Source of the DNA: Mesorhizobium sp.
GTDB taxonomy: Bacteria > Pseudomonadota > Alphaproteobacteria > Rhizobiales > Rhizobiaceae
Length of the DNA: 64,000 nt
Assembly: GCA_004020545.1 (NCBI GenBank)
Contig: SAQE01000004.1
Span: 62,001 to 126,000 of the forward strand
Reading direction: 5' to 3'
Positions 16,606-25,185 of the stretch are shown one piece after another. Both the position numbers and the translations under genes were made by a program. Under the pieces are notes generated by a model, which was given only the letters and a program-made list of their open reading frames with translations, ran no database searches and was not told the DNA's origin. How positions within the stretch are numbered: the first letter of the stretch is position 1; every line of letters starts with the position of its first letter.

Positions 16606-17568
16606 ATGGCGGTGATCGAGAACGAGAAGGCCTCGCGCTTCCCGGATGCCGAGCTCAAGGCCCGCGCCGCCTGGCATTACTATGTCGAAGGCCTGACGCA
16701 GGAGCGCATCTCGGAGATCCTCGGTGTCGGCCGCATCAAGGTGCACCGCATTCTCTCCGCCGCCCGCGAAGAGGGGGTTGTCCAGTTCCGCATCCGCGAC
16801 AGTGTCGTCGAATGCGTGCAATTGGAGGAGGGCCTGAAGCAGCGCTTCGGCCTCAGCCAGGCCGTGGTCGTGCCATCGGCCGCCGACCGCAGCAACACGC
16901 CGCTGTTGATCGGTCACGCCGCCGCTGCCTATCTCGCCGACAACGTCAATCCCGGTGATGTGATCGCGCTTGGCTGGGGCCGGACGCTGAAATTCGCCAT
17001 CAACGAACTGCCCAGGCGGCCGATCGCCAGAACCACCGTGGTCTCGATGCTTGGCGGCCTCACCCACGCGCAGCCGCTCAACCCGACCGAGAGCGCCTGG
17101 GAATTCGCCGAGAAGATCGGCGCCGAATGCTATCTGCTGCCGGTGCCGGTCTATGCCGACAGGCCGGAGCAGCGCGATGCCTTCATGAGCCAGCGCAGCG
17201 TCCAGGACGTGGTCTTCAGGGCGCGGCGCGCCAACATCGCTGTGCTCAGCGTCGGCTCCTTCTCCAACGACAGCCCGATCGCCAACTACGGCTTCATAAA
17301 GCCGAGCGAATTGGAGGAATTGCAGGCGGCCGGCGCGGTCGGCGATATCCTGTGCCATTTCATCGATGCCGAGGGCCGCACGGTCGACCACGAGGTCAAC
17401 CGCCGCGTCTGCGCCTATCCGCTGCAGGATCTCTCCGACATTCCGACCACCATCCTGGTTTCAGGCGGGCAGGAGAAGATCGCCGTCATGCGCGCGGCGC
17501 TCGCCAACGCGAAGGTTTCCGTGCTGATCACCGACGAGGACGCCGCCAAGGGCCTGCTCAATCGCTGA
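16606..17568 (+). CDS. SorC/DeoR-type sugar-responsive transcriptional regulator
   Basis: 320-aa regulator. Residues about 18-60 form a helix-turn-helix (AAWHYYVEGLTQERISEILGV, IKVHRIL), followed by the long SorC sugar-phosphate-binding domain with VIALGWGRTLK and TTVVSMLGG near its start and DILCHFIDAEG later. It should bind DNA as an oligomer and respond to a phosphorylated sugar, in line with the FGGY kinase gene downstream. ATG 16606 is chosen because GGGAGG (16593-16598) precedes it by 7 bases; the open frame back to 16420 runs through the promoter. It is divergent from the ABC operon, which it probably controls. Confidence 0.92.
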   Translation: MAVIENEKASRFPDAELKARAAWHYYVEGLTQERISEILGVGRIKVHRILSAAREEGVVQFRIRDSVVECVQLEEGLKQRFGLSQAVVVPSAADRSNTPLLIGHAAAAYLADNVNPGDVIALGWGRTLKFAINELPRRPIARTTVVSMLGGLTHAQPLNPTESAWEFAEKIGAECYLLPVPVYADRPEQRDAFMSQRSVQDVVFRARRANIAVLSVGSFSNDSPIANYGFIKPSELEELQAAGAVGDILCHFIDAEGRTVDHEVNRRVCAYPLQDLSDIPTTILVSGGQEKIAVMRAALANAKVSVLITDEDAAKGLLNR

Positions 17569-17576
17569 AATTCACT

Positions 17577-17679
17577 AGAGCAATTCCAGGAAAAGTGTGA
17601 AACGGTTTTCCGTCCGGAATTGCGTAAAAACAAGGAGATAGAGCGGTTTACCGTTTCCGTTAAACGGTGAACCGCTCTA
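17577..17679. repeat. Bipartite palindromic intergenic repeat (family A, copy 2)
   Basis: First palindrome: GCAATTCC (17580-17587) and GGAATTGC (17616-17623) around AAAAGTGTGAAACGGTTTTC. Linker: AAAACAAGGAGA. Second hairpin: 18-base arms 17639-17656 and 17662-17679 with one mismatch and a 5-base loop. The right arm contains the stop codon of the minus-strand gene at 17677, and the hairpin can end transcription from both convergent genes. Confidence 0.75.
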
Positions 17680-18261
17680 GAAGCTGCAGATTTTAGGGCG
17701 CTTCTCGTAAGACCAGTCCTTCAGCGGCACGGGCTTGAACTTGCCCTTGACCGGCTTGCCGTCTTCCAGGTCTCTCGAAGCCGTGGCCTTGCCGGTGAGA
17801 TAGTTGATATCGCAATCACCGATCGTCGTCTCGACCGTTCCGTCTGATTTCTGAATGTTCCAGTCCCAGTTGCGGCTGTAGCCGCCGACCAGGAATTGGC
17901 CGTTGCGATGGACGACGGTCAGCGTGTCTTCCGTCGATTTGCTGGCGCCGCAGCCGAAGCAGGAGGTGATCGCCAGCGATCCCTTGCCCTTGGCTTCGAG
18001 ATCGAGGATCCGGTCCTCGGTCAGGGCCTTCCTGACGAAGTCGGGCTTTCGCGAGGGATCGGGCGTTTCCTCTCCCGTCGCCAGATAGAAATAAAGGTTG
18101 GCCGGACCGCCATCGTCCTGCATCACCACGGCGCGGTCCATCGTGCCGTCCTGGTCGATGTCGAGAGAAAGCTCGAACGCCGGCTTGTCGCCGGCGAGCG
18201 CCGGCACCGGCATTGCCGCCAGGGCGATAAGCCAAGCCGAATAGTAAAGGGCTGTCGTCAT
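17677..18261 (-). CDS. Hypothetical secreted protein (194 aa)
   Basis: No family recognised. The N-terminus is a signal peptide (hydrophobic 8-20, likely cleavage after ALA at 23). The mature protein opens with DIDQDGTMDRAVVMQDDG, a calcium-loop-like D-x-D-x-D pattern also seen in FG-GAP/VCBS-like repeats. It has a CxxC (SCFGCGASK), a cysteine at about 150 and a C-terminal Cys, so disulfides in the periplasm are plausible. ATG 18261 is used rather than the in-frame TTG at 18267. It lies 68 bases downstream of the kinase gene on the same strand and may be co-transcribed; a link to sugar metabolism is not evident. Confidence 0.75.
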   Translation of the reverse strand: MTTALYYSAWLIALAAMPVPALAGDKPAFELSLDIDQDGTMDRAVVMQDDGGPANLYFYLATGEETPDPSRKPDFVRKALTEDRILDLEAKGKGSLAITSCFGCGASKSTEDTLTVVHRNGQFLVGGYSRNWDWNIQKSDGTVETTIGDCDINYLTGKATASRDLEDGKPVKGKFKPVPLKDWSYEKRPKICSF

Positions 18262-18329
18262 GAGCAATTGTCCGCCGCGCCGGACAGCCTAGCACCGGCC
18301 GGAGCGCCCGCATATGGCGTTGCTCACAT

Positions 18330-19814
18330 TCAGGCTGAGCCAAGCCGCGTGTGGATGTCGCGTGTGGCGTGATAGAGGTCGCGATAGATTTCCTTGCGCG
18401 CGCGATAGGTCGGCACCAGCGCCTCCATGGGATCGACCTGCCTTGCCGGTTGCGCCGCCATCGCCTTTGCCGCGTCCTCCGGCGACGCGAACCAGCCGAT
18501 CGCCGAGGCCGCCAGCATGGCGGCGCCGAGCGCCGCCGCCTCGTTGACCGGCGAGACGAAGAGCGGCCGCACGAGCACGCTCGCCATGATCTGCATCAGC
18601 AGTGTCGAGTTGGTGCCGCCGCCTGCCGCGATCATTGCACCGGCCTTGCCGGTCTGTTCCTCCATCGCATCGGTGGCGATCGCCTGCTCGAAGGCGATGC
18701 CTTCCAGCACCGCGCGGAAGAGATGCTTCGGCTCATGGTCGAGCGACAGGCCGACGATCGCGCCGCGTGCAGCACCATCCCAGTAAGGGCTCATGACGCC
18801 GGCCCAATAGGGCATGACGAGCAGCCCGTCGCTGCCCGCGGCGACCGTCATCGCCGCCTTTTCCAGCACGGCGGCCGAAGGCGAACCGGTGGTGCGTACG
18901 ATCCAGTCGACGAGCTGCATGCCGGAGCGCAGCACGGTCTCCAGCATGAAGCCGGAGCCGGTCGGTGAAACCAGCGTGCGGAAAGCATCCGATGTCGTGA
19001 CCGTTGCGGAGTAGTTTCCGCTGACGACGCCGGAGCCCAGCGACAGATAGCTCTTGCGGCGACCGTAAACCCCCATGCCGAGGCCCATTGCCTGGCCGTC
19101 GCCGGCGCCGGATATAACCGGCGTGCCGGTCTTGAGGCCAGTTGCTGCTGCGATGTTTTCCGACAGCGTGCCGCAGATTGCGCCGGGGGCAACGAGCTCC
19201 GGCAATTGTTCCGGCCGCAGGCCCGCCGCCTCGACCAGCCGCGGGTGCCAGGCGCCATGCGCTATGTCGAGCAGGCCGAGCGGATCGGCGCTCGCCGTGC
19301 TGGTGATCAGCCGCCCGGTGAGCCGATGGACGAAGAAGGCGTGCACGTCGACCAGCGCTGTCGCATCGGTAAGCGCCTGCGGCCTGTGCTCCATAAGCCA
19401 GGCCAAAGCGTAGAGCGCCGGCGTCGGGTCCGGCGGCTTGCCGCTCCAGTCGCGGATCGCCTCGCGGCCAAGTTCTTCTGAAAGCCGCGCCACCTGGCGG
19501 CGGGCGCGCTCGTCCAACCACAGGATGGCGGGGATGAGCGGCTTGCCGTTCCGGTCGATCAGCGTGAAGCTCTCGCGCTGGTGGGCTATTGCGATCGCCT
19601 TCACGCGCGGCCCGCCGATCTTGTCGGCGACCTGCTTCAGCGCCGACAGCAGCGCCGTCCACCAATGCTCGGCGTCCTGCTCGAAATGTCCCGGTGCCGG
19701 ATTGGACAGCGGATAGGTCTCGCGCGCCTGGAAGAGTTCCGAGCCGTCGCGCGCGAAAGCGATCGCTTTCACGGCCGTCGTCGAGGCGTCGATCCCGATT
19801 ACGACATCGTCCAT
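18330..19814 (-). CDS. FGGY-family carbohydrate kinase
   Basis: 494-aa cytoplasmic kinase of the glycerol/xylulose/gluconate kinase family. The N-terminal ATPase-fold strand is VVIGIDASTTAVKAIAF (5-21). The substrate-binding region contains HQRESFTLIDRNGKPLIPAILWLDERA, the catalytic-base motif is SGAGDGQAMGLG (mid-protein), and the C-terminal signature IAAGGGTNSTLLMQIMASVL contacts ATP. It would phosphorylate a sugar or polyol imported by the upstream ABC system or its oxidised product. Gene order SAF-oxidoreductase, kinase, secreted protein on the minus strand suggests a second transcription unit in the SorC locus. The exact sugar cannot be told from sequence. Confidence 0.92.
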   Translation of the reverse strand: MDDVVIGIDASTTAVKAIAFARDGSELFQARETYPLSNPAPGHFEQDAEHWWTALLSALKQVADKIGGPRVKAIAIAHQRESFTLIDRNGKPLIPAILWLDERARRQVARLSEELGREAIRDWSGKPPDPTPALYALAWLMEHRPQALTDATALVDVHAFFVHRLTGRLITSTASADPLGLLDIAHGAWHPRLVEAAGLRPEQLPELVAPGAICGTLSENIAAATGLKTGTPVISGAGDGQAMGLGMGVYGRRKSYLSLGSGVVSGNYSATVTTSDAFRTLVSPTGSGFMLETVLRSGMQLVDWIVRTTGSPSAAVLEKAAMTVAAGSDGLLVMPYWAGVMSPYWDGAARGAIVGLSLDHEPKHLFRAVLEGIAFEQAIATDAMEEQTGKAGAMIAAGGGTNSTLLMQIMASVLVRPLFVSPVNEAAALGAAMLAASAIGWFASPEDAAKAMAAQPARQVDPMEALVPTYRARKEIYRDLYHATRDIHTRLGSA

Positions 19815-19835
19815 CAGCCAAGGATCCGGAAGGTT

Positions 19836-19938
19836 AATGCATGTCGCGCAAAAGTGTGCAGCGGTTTTGCGAAAACGACATGCATGAAAACAAAGACCTG
19901 AAGCGCGTCGCCTGGATCCGTTTCAGCGCGACGCGCTT
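19836..19938. repeat. Bipartite palindromic intergenic repeat (family A, copy 3)
   Basis: First palindrome ATGCATGTCG (19837-19846) and CGACATGCAT (19876-19885) around AAAAGTGTGCAGCGGTTTTG; linker AAAACAAAGACCT; second hairpin AAGCGCGTCGC (19901-19911) and GCGACGCGCTT (19928-19938). The second hairpin touches the stop codon of the SAF-domain gene, so it also serves as its likely terminator. Confidence 0.75.
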
Positions 19939-21260
19939 TAGGCCGCGTTGGTTACGAACCGCCCGTCCGACTGGTCGAGACGACGGCGGATCTGGGTTAT
20001 CACCATCGAATCGTCCGGTACACAATTTTCATAGGTCAGGAAATCGCCGGCCTTCACCGGCTTCACCACCTTGGCGCGCTCGGCAAGCCCAAGCGGCAGA
20101 GCGCCCTTGGCACGCGCATCCTCCCAGGTCATGGCGAAGCCGCGATAGTCGTTCTCGCCGATCATGCCGAGCGACTGCCCCGTGCCGAGACTGGTCTTGG
20201 CGACCGCCACCGCTTCCGCCACCGGATGGTCGAGCGGCTCCATGTCGGCGCGCTTGTAGACCACGGCGCGCGCCGCCGAGAGCGGCACTTCCAGGCTGGT
20301 GAGGTGATAGGGGCGGAAGATCGTGAAGTACGGGCCCTTGCCGACCTTGAGATCGATCATGCGCTCCAGCACGCGCGGATGCCTGGTCTCGATGATGCAG
20401 AACACCCCGGGCGCCACGCCCTTGCCGATCGAATAGTCGACCACGCCCTTGCGGTGCAGCACGCCGCCATCCTCGCGCGGGCAGAGCACGCTGGCGAGTT
20501 CCTCCAGCGTCGCCGTCGGTCCGTGCATGCCGGGCACATCGGGCACCAGGCCGGTGGCGTTGGCGATTGCCACCATCTCGATTGCCGTTTTCGAGCCGTC
20601 GACGAACTCGACCAGCATGCGCGCATTCATGTTGCGCTCGGCCGCTTCCTTCTCGTAATCGGCGGGCACCGCGTCGATGTTGAGCGGATTGTTCTTGCCC
20701 TTGCCGGCGGCAACGATGTTGAAGCCGAGGCTCTTCGCGAAGCCGATGATCTCCAGCGTGCAGGCGGGCTCGTCGCCGGCCGCACCCGTGTAGATGACGC
20801 CGGCCTTGCGCGCTTCCTCCTTGAGGAAGCGACCGATGGTGATGTCGGCCTCGACATTGAGCATGACGATATGCTTGCCGTTCTTCATCACTTCGAGCGC
20901 GAACAGCGTGCCGATATTGGGATTGCCGGTGGCGTCGATGATGACGTCGATGCGGCCGGCCGCGGCGAGCGCATGCAGATCCTCGGTGACGGCGATCTTG
21001 CCGGCCTCGATGGCGCGGTCGATGGCCGCGGCATTGGGCGCCTGCACGATGTCGGAACGGTCATGGCCGGCAAGAAGTGCGGCATCGATCGCCGCCTGCG
21101 GCCTGACTTCGGAAATAGCGCCGATGCGCATGCCCGGCATTAATGCGACCTGGACGACGATATCCGTTCCCATCTGCCCGGCGCCCGCGAGGCCGATCGT
21201 GATCGGTCCCTGCTTTTCAGCGCGCTGCAAGAGTTCCGCTGCGAATTGCGGATGGGACAT
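19938..21260 (-). CDS. SAF-domain NAD(P)-dependent oxidoreductase (COG4091-like)
   Basis: 440-aa protein. The N-terminal Rossmann region has GLAGAGQMGTDIV (23-35) and VIIDATGNPNIGT, like homoserine dehydrogenase or Gfo/Idh enzymes. The middle carries AAGDEPACTLEIIGFAKSLGF and AGKGKNNPLN, and the C-terminal about 80 residues (GLAERAKVVKPVKAGDFLTYENCV) match a SAF/AFP-like domain. This two-part layout is the family often labelled predicted homoserine dehydrogenase, whose members turn up in sugar-acid and polyol loci; its reaction here is not established. It lies 123 bases upstream of the FGGY kinase on the same strand. The 335-base gap upstream holds a family B repeat and a small palindrome (21327-21342). 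Confidence 0.85.
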   Translation of the reverse strand: MSHPQFAAELLQRAEKQGPITIGLAGAGQMGTDIVVQVALMPGMRIGAISEVRPQAAIDAALLAGHDRSDIVQAPNAAAIDRAIEAGKIAVTEDLHALAAAGRIDVIIDATGNPNIGTLFALEVMKNGKHIVMLNVEADITIGRFLKEEARKAGVIYTGAAGDEPACTLEIIGFAKSLGFNIVAAGKGKNNPLNIDAVPADYEKEAAERNMNARMLVEFVDGSKTAIEMVAIANATGLVPDVPGMHGPTATLEELASVLCPREDGGVLHRKGVVDYSIGKGVAPGVFCIIETRHPRVLERMIDLKVGKGPYFTIFRPYHLTSLEVPLSAARAVVYKRADMEPLDHPVAEAVAVAKTSLGTGQSLGMIGENDYRGFAMTWEDARAKGALPLGLAERAKVVKPVKAGDFLTYENCVPDDSMVITQIRRRLDQSDGRFVTNAA

Positions 21261-21326
21261 GTCGCTTCCTCCACTTACTGGCGCGCCGCCGCGCCGCGAT
21301 CATCGGCTGAACATTCCTATTTCTAT

Positions 21327-21342
21327 TTGAAAAATATTTCAA
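21327..21342. promoter_or_regulatory. TTGAAA-N4-TTTCAA palindrome upstream of the SAF gene
   Basis: A perfect 6+6 palindrome with an AATA centre in AT-rich DNA, 67 bases upstream of the SAF-domain gene's ATG. It resembles RpiR/MurR-type sites, but no such regulator is in the window. Presented as a candidate operator only. Confidence 0.3.
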
Positions 21343-21395
21343 CCGGCATTTGGCCCGACGTAGCATGAACTTTTGATGCTGACGGGACAGCGCCC

Positions 21396-21537
21396 CCTCT
21401 GTCCTGCCGGACATCTCCCCCGCAAGGGGAGAGATCAGCCATCATCGCGGTCTTTGCTATTTTTCAACGTAGCGGGAGGAGCGGAGCGCGCAAACCGCCA
21501 ATCTCCCCAAGTGGGGGAGATGTCCGGCGGACAGAGG
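21396..21537. repeat. Long inverted repeat of CTCTGTCC/GGGGAGAT words (family B, copy 2)
   Basis: The arm at 21396-21421 (26 bases, starting CCTCTGTCC) and the arm at 21513-21537 (25 bases) are reverse complements with one bulged T. The 91-base centre carries internal CTCCCC/GGGGAG hairpins. It lies between two minus-strand transcription units and belongs with the mosaic intergenic elements at 10145, 41437 and 51600. Confidence 0.7.
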
Positions 21538-21595
21538 GAGGCGCGAAGGAACGATACGGCTGTATTTCACACCGCTTGGATTATGAGAGAGCCGC

Positions 21596-22486
21596 TCAGA
21601 AATACCCGTCGGACGCCGCAGTCGCTTCCTTTGGAATCTCCACGCCGTCGACCAGGATCTTGTCGACCAGCTCGTGATGAAAGCACACCAATCCCTTGAT
21701 GCGCTCGGCCTCATGCACCGGCTCGGGATAATACCAGACCAGGTTCTCGTGCCGCTTCTTGGGTGTCGTCACATGGTAGTAGTTGGAGATGCCCTTGTAG
21801 GGGCAGCGCGAGATGTAGCGGCTGGGCGTAAACATATCGAGCCGCGTGTCCGAAATCGGCAGATAATGGCGCACCGGATGGCCGGTCTCGAACAGGAACA
21901 CGCCGCGCCGTGAATCGGCGACTTGCTCACCGTCGAGGATCACCTGCACCCGCCGCGAGGACGGCAGGCAGTCGACGCGGCGGAACGGATCGCGGGCATG
22001 GACGAAGATCTCCTCGTCCTCCTCCCACCAATGCGTCATCTTCGGCCAGTAGAAGGATATGTAGTCCGCGATCGGCGGACAGCCCTTGACCGGATCGAGA
22101 TAGCGCCAGGCGCCGTCCTCGACCAGCGTGATGCCGGTGTTGAGCGAATAATGCGTCGCGGTGCCCTTGAACGGATCCTCCGTCGTCGTCCTGCTCGGCA
22201 GCAGGAACTCCTCGCGCACGTCGCTCATCGGGAAGTAATAGACCGGCAGGTGGTCGCTCTCATAAAACACCAGCGCCTTGGTGGTGTCGGCGACGATCAT
22301 CGGCCCGACCTGCACGCGCAGCCGCTTGGGCGAGGGCATCGTGAAGGCGACATGGCCCGGCTCGAACTCATATTGCACGATATTGTCGAGCAGCGGGAAA
22401 TGCGGCCCGCGGCCGCGCAAATGAGGCTTGCGAATGGTAGTCTTCCTTTTCTCGTCGTTGGCAGCCAGGTTCTTGCGCGCGACCAT
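21596..22486 (-). CDS. Tandem DUF427-domain protein
   Basis: 296-aa soluble protein with two DUF427-like units (about 45-150 and 165-270). The repeat is visible as VQVGPMIVADTTKALVFYESDHLPVYYFP in the first half against VQVILDGEQVADSRRGVFLFETGHPVRHYLP in the second, followed by CPYKG in the second and PFKG in the first. DUF427 has no firmly assigned biochemical role. ATG 22486 starts 2 bases after the stop codon of the upstream binding-protein gene, so the two are translationally linked. That places this cytoplasmic protein in a peptide/opine-type uptake operon, where it may bind or process the imported compound. Confidence 0.85.
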   Translation of the reverse strand: MVARKNLAANDEKRKTTIRKPHLRGRGPHFPLLDNIVQYEFEPGHVAFTMPSPKRLRVQVGPMIVADTTKALVFYESDHLPVYYFPMSDVREEFLLPSRTTTEDPFKGTATHYSLNTGITLVEDGAWRYLDPVKGCPPIADYISFYWPKMTHWWEEDEEIFVHARDPFRRVDCLPSSRRVQVILDGEQVADSRRGVFLFETGHPVRHYLPISDTRLDMFTPSRYISRCPYKGISNYYHVTTPKKRHENLVWYYPEPVHEAERIKGLVCFHHELVDKILVDGVEIPKEATAASDGYF

Positions 22487-22488
22487 GA

Positions 22489-24144
22489 TCAACCTATCGA
22501 GACCCGGTCGAGCAGCAGGCCGGCGGCGATCGGCGGCAGGCCGCTGACATTCTTGCGCACCGGCACCAAAAGGTCCGGGAAATAGCTGAAGATCACCGGC
22601 GTCTCGTCGAGCAGCAGCTTCTGGATATCCGACGCGGCCTTGCGCTGGGCGTCGAGGTCGAGCGCCTTGAGATAGCCGGTGACCAGCCCGTCATAGGTCG
22701 CGTTCTTGAAATGCGCCGCGTTCCATGGACCGTCGCCGACCAGCGGGCTCTTCAGGAAGACGTTCGGCACGCTGCGATGCGCGTAATCGGTGATGCCGAG
22801 CGGGCTGTCCAGCCAGTCGGACTGGCCGAAGACGGCCTTGCCGTAATATTTGTCCTGGTCCTCGATGTTGAGCGAGATACGCACGCCGATCTCCTTGGCG
22901 AAGTTCTGGAAGAGCTGCGCATAACCCGGAATGTCGGAATAGCGCAGCGTCGTAAGCGTCATGTCGAAGCCGCTCCCTAGGCCCGCCGCTTCCATCAGTT
23001 GCTTGGCCTTGGCGATATCGTGCGTGCGCTGCGCCACCGACTTGTCGGTCGCGGGGAAAGCCGGCGCGAACGGGCTGTCATTGCCGGTCGCCGCCATGCC
23101 GCGGCAGAGCCCGTCGACCAGCTTCGAGCGGTCGATGCACAGCGCCAGCGCCTGGCGCACGCGCTTGTCGGTGAAGGGCGCCATGTCGCAGCGCATATGG
23201 AGCTGGCGATGCGCGGTGGAGGCGACGCGCAGCACCGTGATGTCCGGATTGCCGAGCACCACCTGGCTGACATCGAGCGGGATGGCGTCGAGCACGTCGA
23301 CTTCGCCCGCCTGCAGCGCGAGGATGCGCGGCTGTACGTCACCGTAGAATTTGAACTCCAGCCGTTCGGGCAGCGCCTTCTCGCCCCAATAGTCGGGATT
23401 CCGCACGAAGCTCGCGCCGACCTTCGGCGTATAGCTTTCCAGCCGGAACGGCCCGGTGCCCTCGAAGGTCTTTTCGTAGTCGCCCTTGTAGCTCGCCGGC
23501 AGGATGACGGCGTTGTAGTTGTCGATCGACACCGAATAGGGAAAGCTGCCGTTCGGCGCGTCGAGATGGAATTCGACGGTGTGGTCGTCGACCTTGCGCG
23601 TGCCGCCCTTCGACAGCAACCCCTTGAACACCGACAACGCGTTGGAGGCGCCGCTCGGATCGGCAAGGCGGTCGAAGGTCGCCACCACGTCATCAGCCTT
23701 GAAGTCCTCACCGTTGTGGAATTTCACGCCCTTGCGCAGCTTGAAGGTCCAGACGCTGCCGTCGGCGTTGGGCGACCAGCTTTCGGCCAGCACCGGCTTC
23801 AGCGTCAGGTCGGGCTGCGTCACGCACAGGAATTCGGCCGTCTGGAAGACGAGCTGGTAGCTGCCGCTGTCGTAGAAGGTCACCGGGTCGATGGCGCCGC
23901 CGGGCACGGCAATGCCGGCGCGCACCGTGCCGCCCAGCTTGCCCTCGGCGCGCGCTTCTGGAGCGCCAAGGCCGATCGCCGAGGCGATGCCGCCGAGGAA
24001 GGGCAGCGAAAGGCCGAGCACGCTGCCATGGCGCAGGAACTCGCGCCGGCCGATCCTGCCGGCGAGCAATTCGTCGACAGCGGAATTTTCGATTGCGCTA
24101 AGATTTCTGCGAGCGGCGTCGATCGTCCTGAAATGCTTCGGCAT
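22489..24144 (-). CDS. Peptide/opine ABC transporter substrate-binding protein (family 5), paralogue 1
   Basis: 551-aa exported family 5 solute-binding protein. An N-terminal cytoplasmic-looking tail precedes a Tat-like signal (GRREFLRHGSVLGLSLPFLGG, cleavage near EARA). Family motifs include LAESWSPNADGSVWTFKLRKGVKFHNGEDFKADDVV-type sequence, GTGPFRLESY and VRQALALCIDR. ATG 24144 follows AAGGAA; an alternative start at 24180 exists. No permease gene lies with it. Its sequence is closely similar, segment by segment, to the binding protein at 29105-30769, so it probably feeds the same permease. The DUF427 gene follows at once. A LysR gene diverges upstream. Confidence 0.92.
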   Translation of the reverse strand: MPKHFRTIDAARRNLSAIENSAVDELLAGRIGRREFLRHGSVLGLSLPFLGGIASAIGLGAPEARAEGKLGGTVRAGIAVPGGAIDPVTFYDSGSYQLVFQTAEFLCVTQPDLTLKPVLAESWSPNADGSVWTFKLRKGVKFHNGEDFKADDVVATFDRLADPSGASNALSVFKGLLSKGGTRKVDDHTVEFHLDAPNGSFPYSVSIDNYNAVILPASYKGDYEKTFEGTGPFRLESYTPKVGASFVRNPDYWGEKALPERLEFKFYGDVQPRILALQAGEVDVLDAIPLDVSQVVLGNPDITVLRVASTAHRQLHMRCDMAPFTDKRVRQALALCIDRSKLVDGLCRGMAATGNDSPFAPAFPATDKSVAQRTHDIAKAKQLMEAAGLGSGFDMTLTTLRYSDIPGYAQLFQNFAKEIGVRISLNIEDQDKYYGKAVFGQSDWLDSPLGITDYAHRSVPNVFLKSPLVGDGPWNAAHFKNATYDGLVTGYLKALDLDAQRKAASDIQKLLLDETPVIFSYFPDLLVPVRKNVSGLPPIAAGLLLDRVSIG

Positions 24145-24270
24145 AACGGCATTCCTTGGCTGGCGTGGGGGCTCTGCCATCTAGTTCATTGTTGACCACG
24201 GCCGAAAAGCGATATTTTTTGATGAGGGCCATCGGAATCTTCGATTGCCGCCGAGCCGAAAGCGAATGCC

Positions 24271-25179
24271 ATGGATACCGAGAATCTGCGCAGTTTCCTG
24301 GAGGTCGCGGAGCATGGCAGCTTCACCGTCGCCGCCCATCGCCTGAACCTTGCCCAGTCCACCGTCAGCGCGCGCATTCGCGGCCTCGAAGAACAATTGG
24401 GTCGCAAGCTCTTCGTCCGCGACAGCGACGGCGTCACGCTGACGCCGGCCGGCCGGCAGTTCCTGCCACACGCTTCCACGATCACCCGGACCTGGGAGCA
24501 GTCGCGCCAGGACATCGCCGTTCCCGATGGCTACGAGACGCTGCTGAGGCTGACCGCGCCAGCCTATCTCTGGGACAGCATCACCTCGCCCTGGATCGAC
24601 TGGATGCGGGCAAAACGGCCGAACGTGGCGCTGAGGCTCGAAGGGAGTTTTCCCGATCTGGCGATCGACCAGATGGCCGACGGCCTGCTCGACATCTGCA
24701 TCCTCTATCTGCCCAAGCCGCATCCCGGCATCGTCTATGAGACATTGGCCGTCGACCAGGTGGTCCTCGTCCAGCATACGGCGCAGGCCGGGCCGTGGAC
24801 GGAGAACTACATACTGATGGACTGGGGGCTGGAGTTCCGCGTCGAGCATGACCGCGCCTTTGCCGGCATTGTGAAGCCTGCAATCTCCGCCGGGCTGGTG
24901 TTCATCGGGCTGCAGCACGTGCTGTCACAACGGGCGGCCGCCTATCTGCCGTTGAGTGCGGTGAGCGCGCATATCGAGCGCGGCGAACTGAAGCGCGTCG
25001 AGGACACGCCGGTGTTCCAGCGCCCGATCTACCTTGCCTATCCGGAGAACCCGGCCTCTTCCGATGCCCTCGACATCGCGCTCACCGGCCTGCGCACGCT
25101 CGCCAGGAACCTGTCGGGCGATCAAGCTTTCGCGGAGAGCGACCGCGCCTTCAGCATGGCAGGCGCGGCGGCATTCTGA
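24271..25179 (+). CDS. LysR family transcriptional regulator
   Basis: 302-aa LTTR: winged HTH at residues 1-60 (MDTENLRSFLEVAEHGSFTV, LNLAQSTVSARIRGLEEQLG, KLFVRDSDGVTLTPAG), then the effector-binding domain. Divergent from the binding-protein/DUF427 genes with a 126-base gap, the standard arrangement for LysR control of the neighbouring operon by a pathway metabolite. It ends 6 bases before the convergent dppDF-like gene. The effector is unknown. Confidence 0.92.
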   Translation: MDTENLRSFLEVAEHGSFTVAAHRLNLAQSTVSARIRGLEEQLGRKLFVRDSDGVTLTPAGRQFLPHASTITRTWEQSRQDIAVPDGYETLLRLTAPAYLWDSITSPWIDWMRAKRPNVALRLEGSFPDLAIDQMADGLLDICILYLPKPHPGIVYETLAVDQVVLVQHTAQAGPWTENYILMDWGLEFRVEHDRAFAGIVKPAISAGLVFIGLQHVLSQRAAAYLPLSAVSAHIERGELKRVEDTPVFQRPIYLAYPENPASSDALDIALTGLRTLARNLSGDQAFAESDRAFSMAGAAAF

Positions 25180-25185
25180 CGGCGA

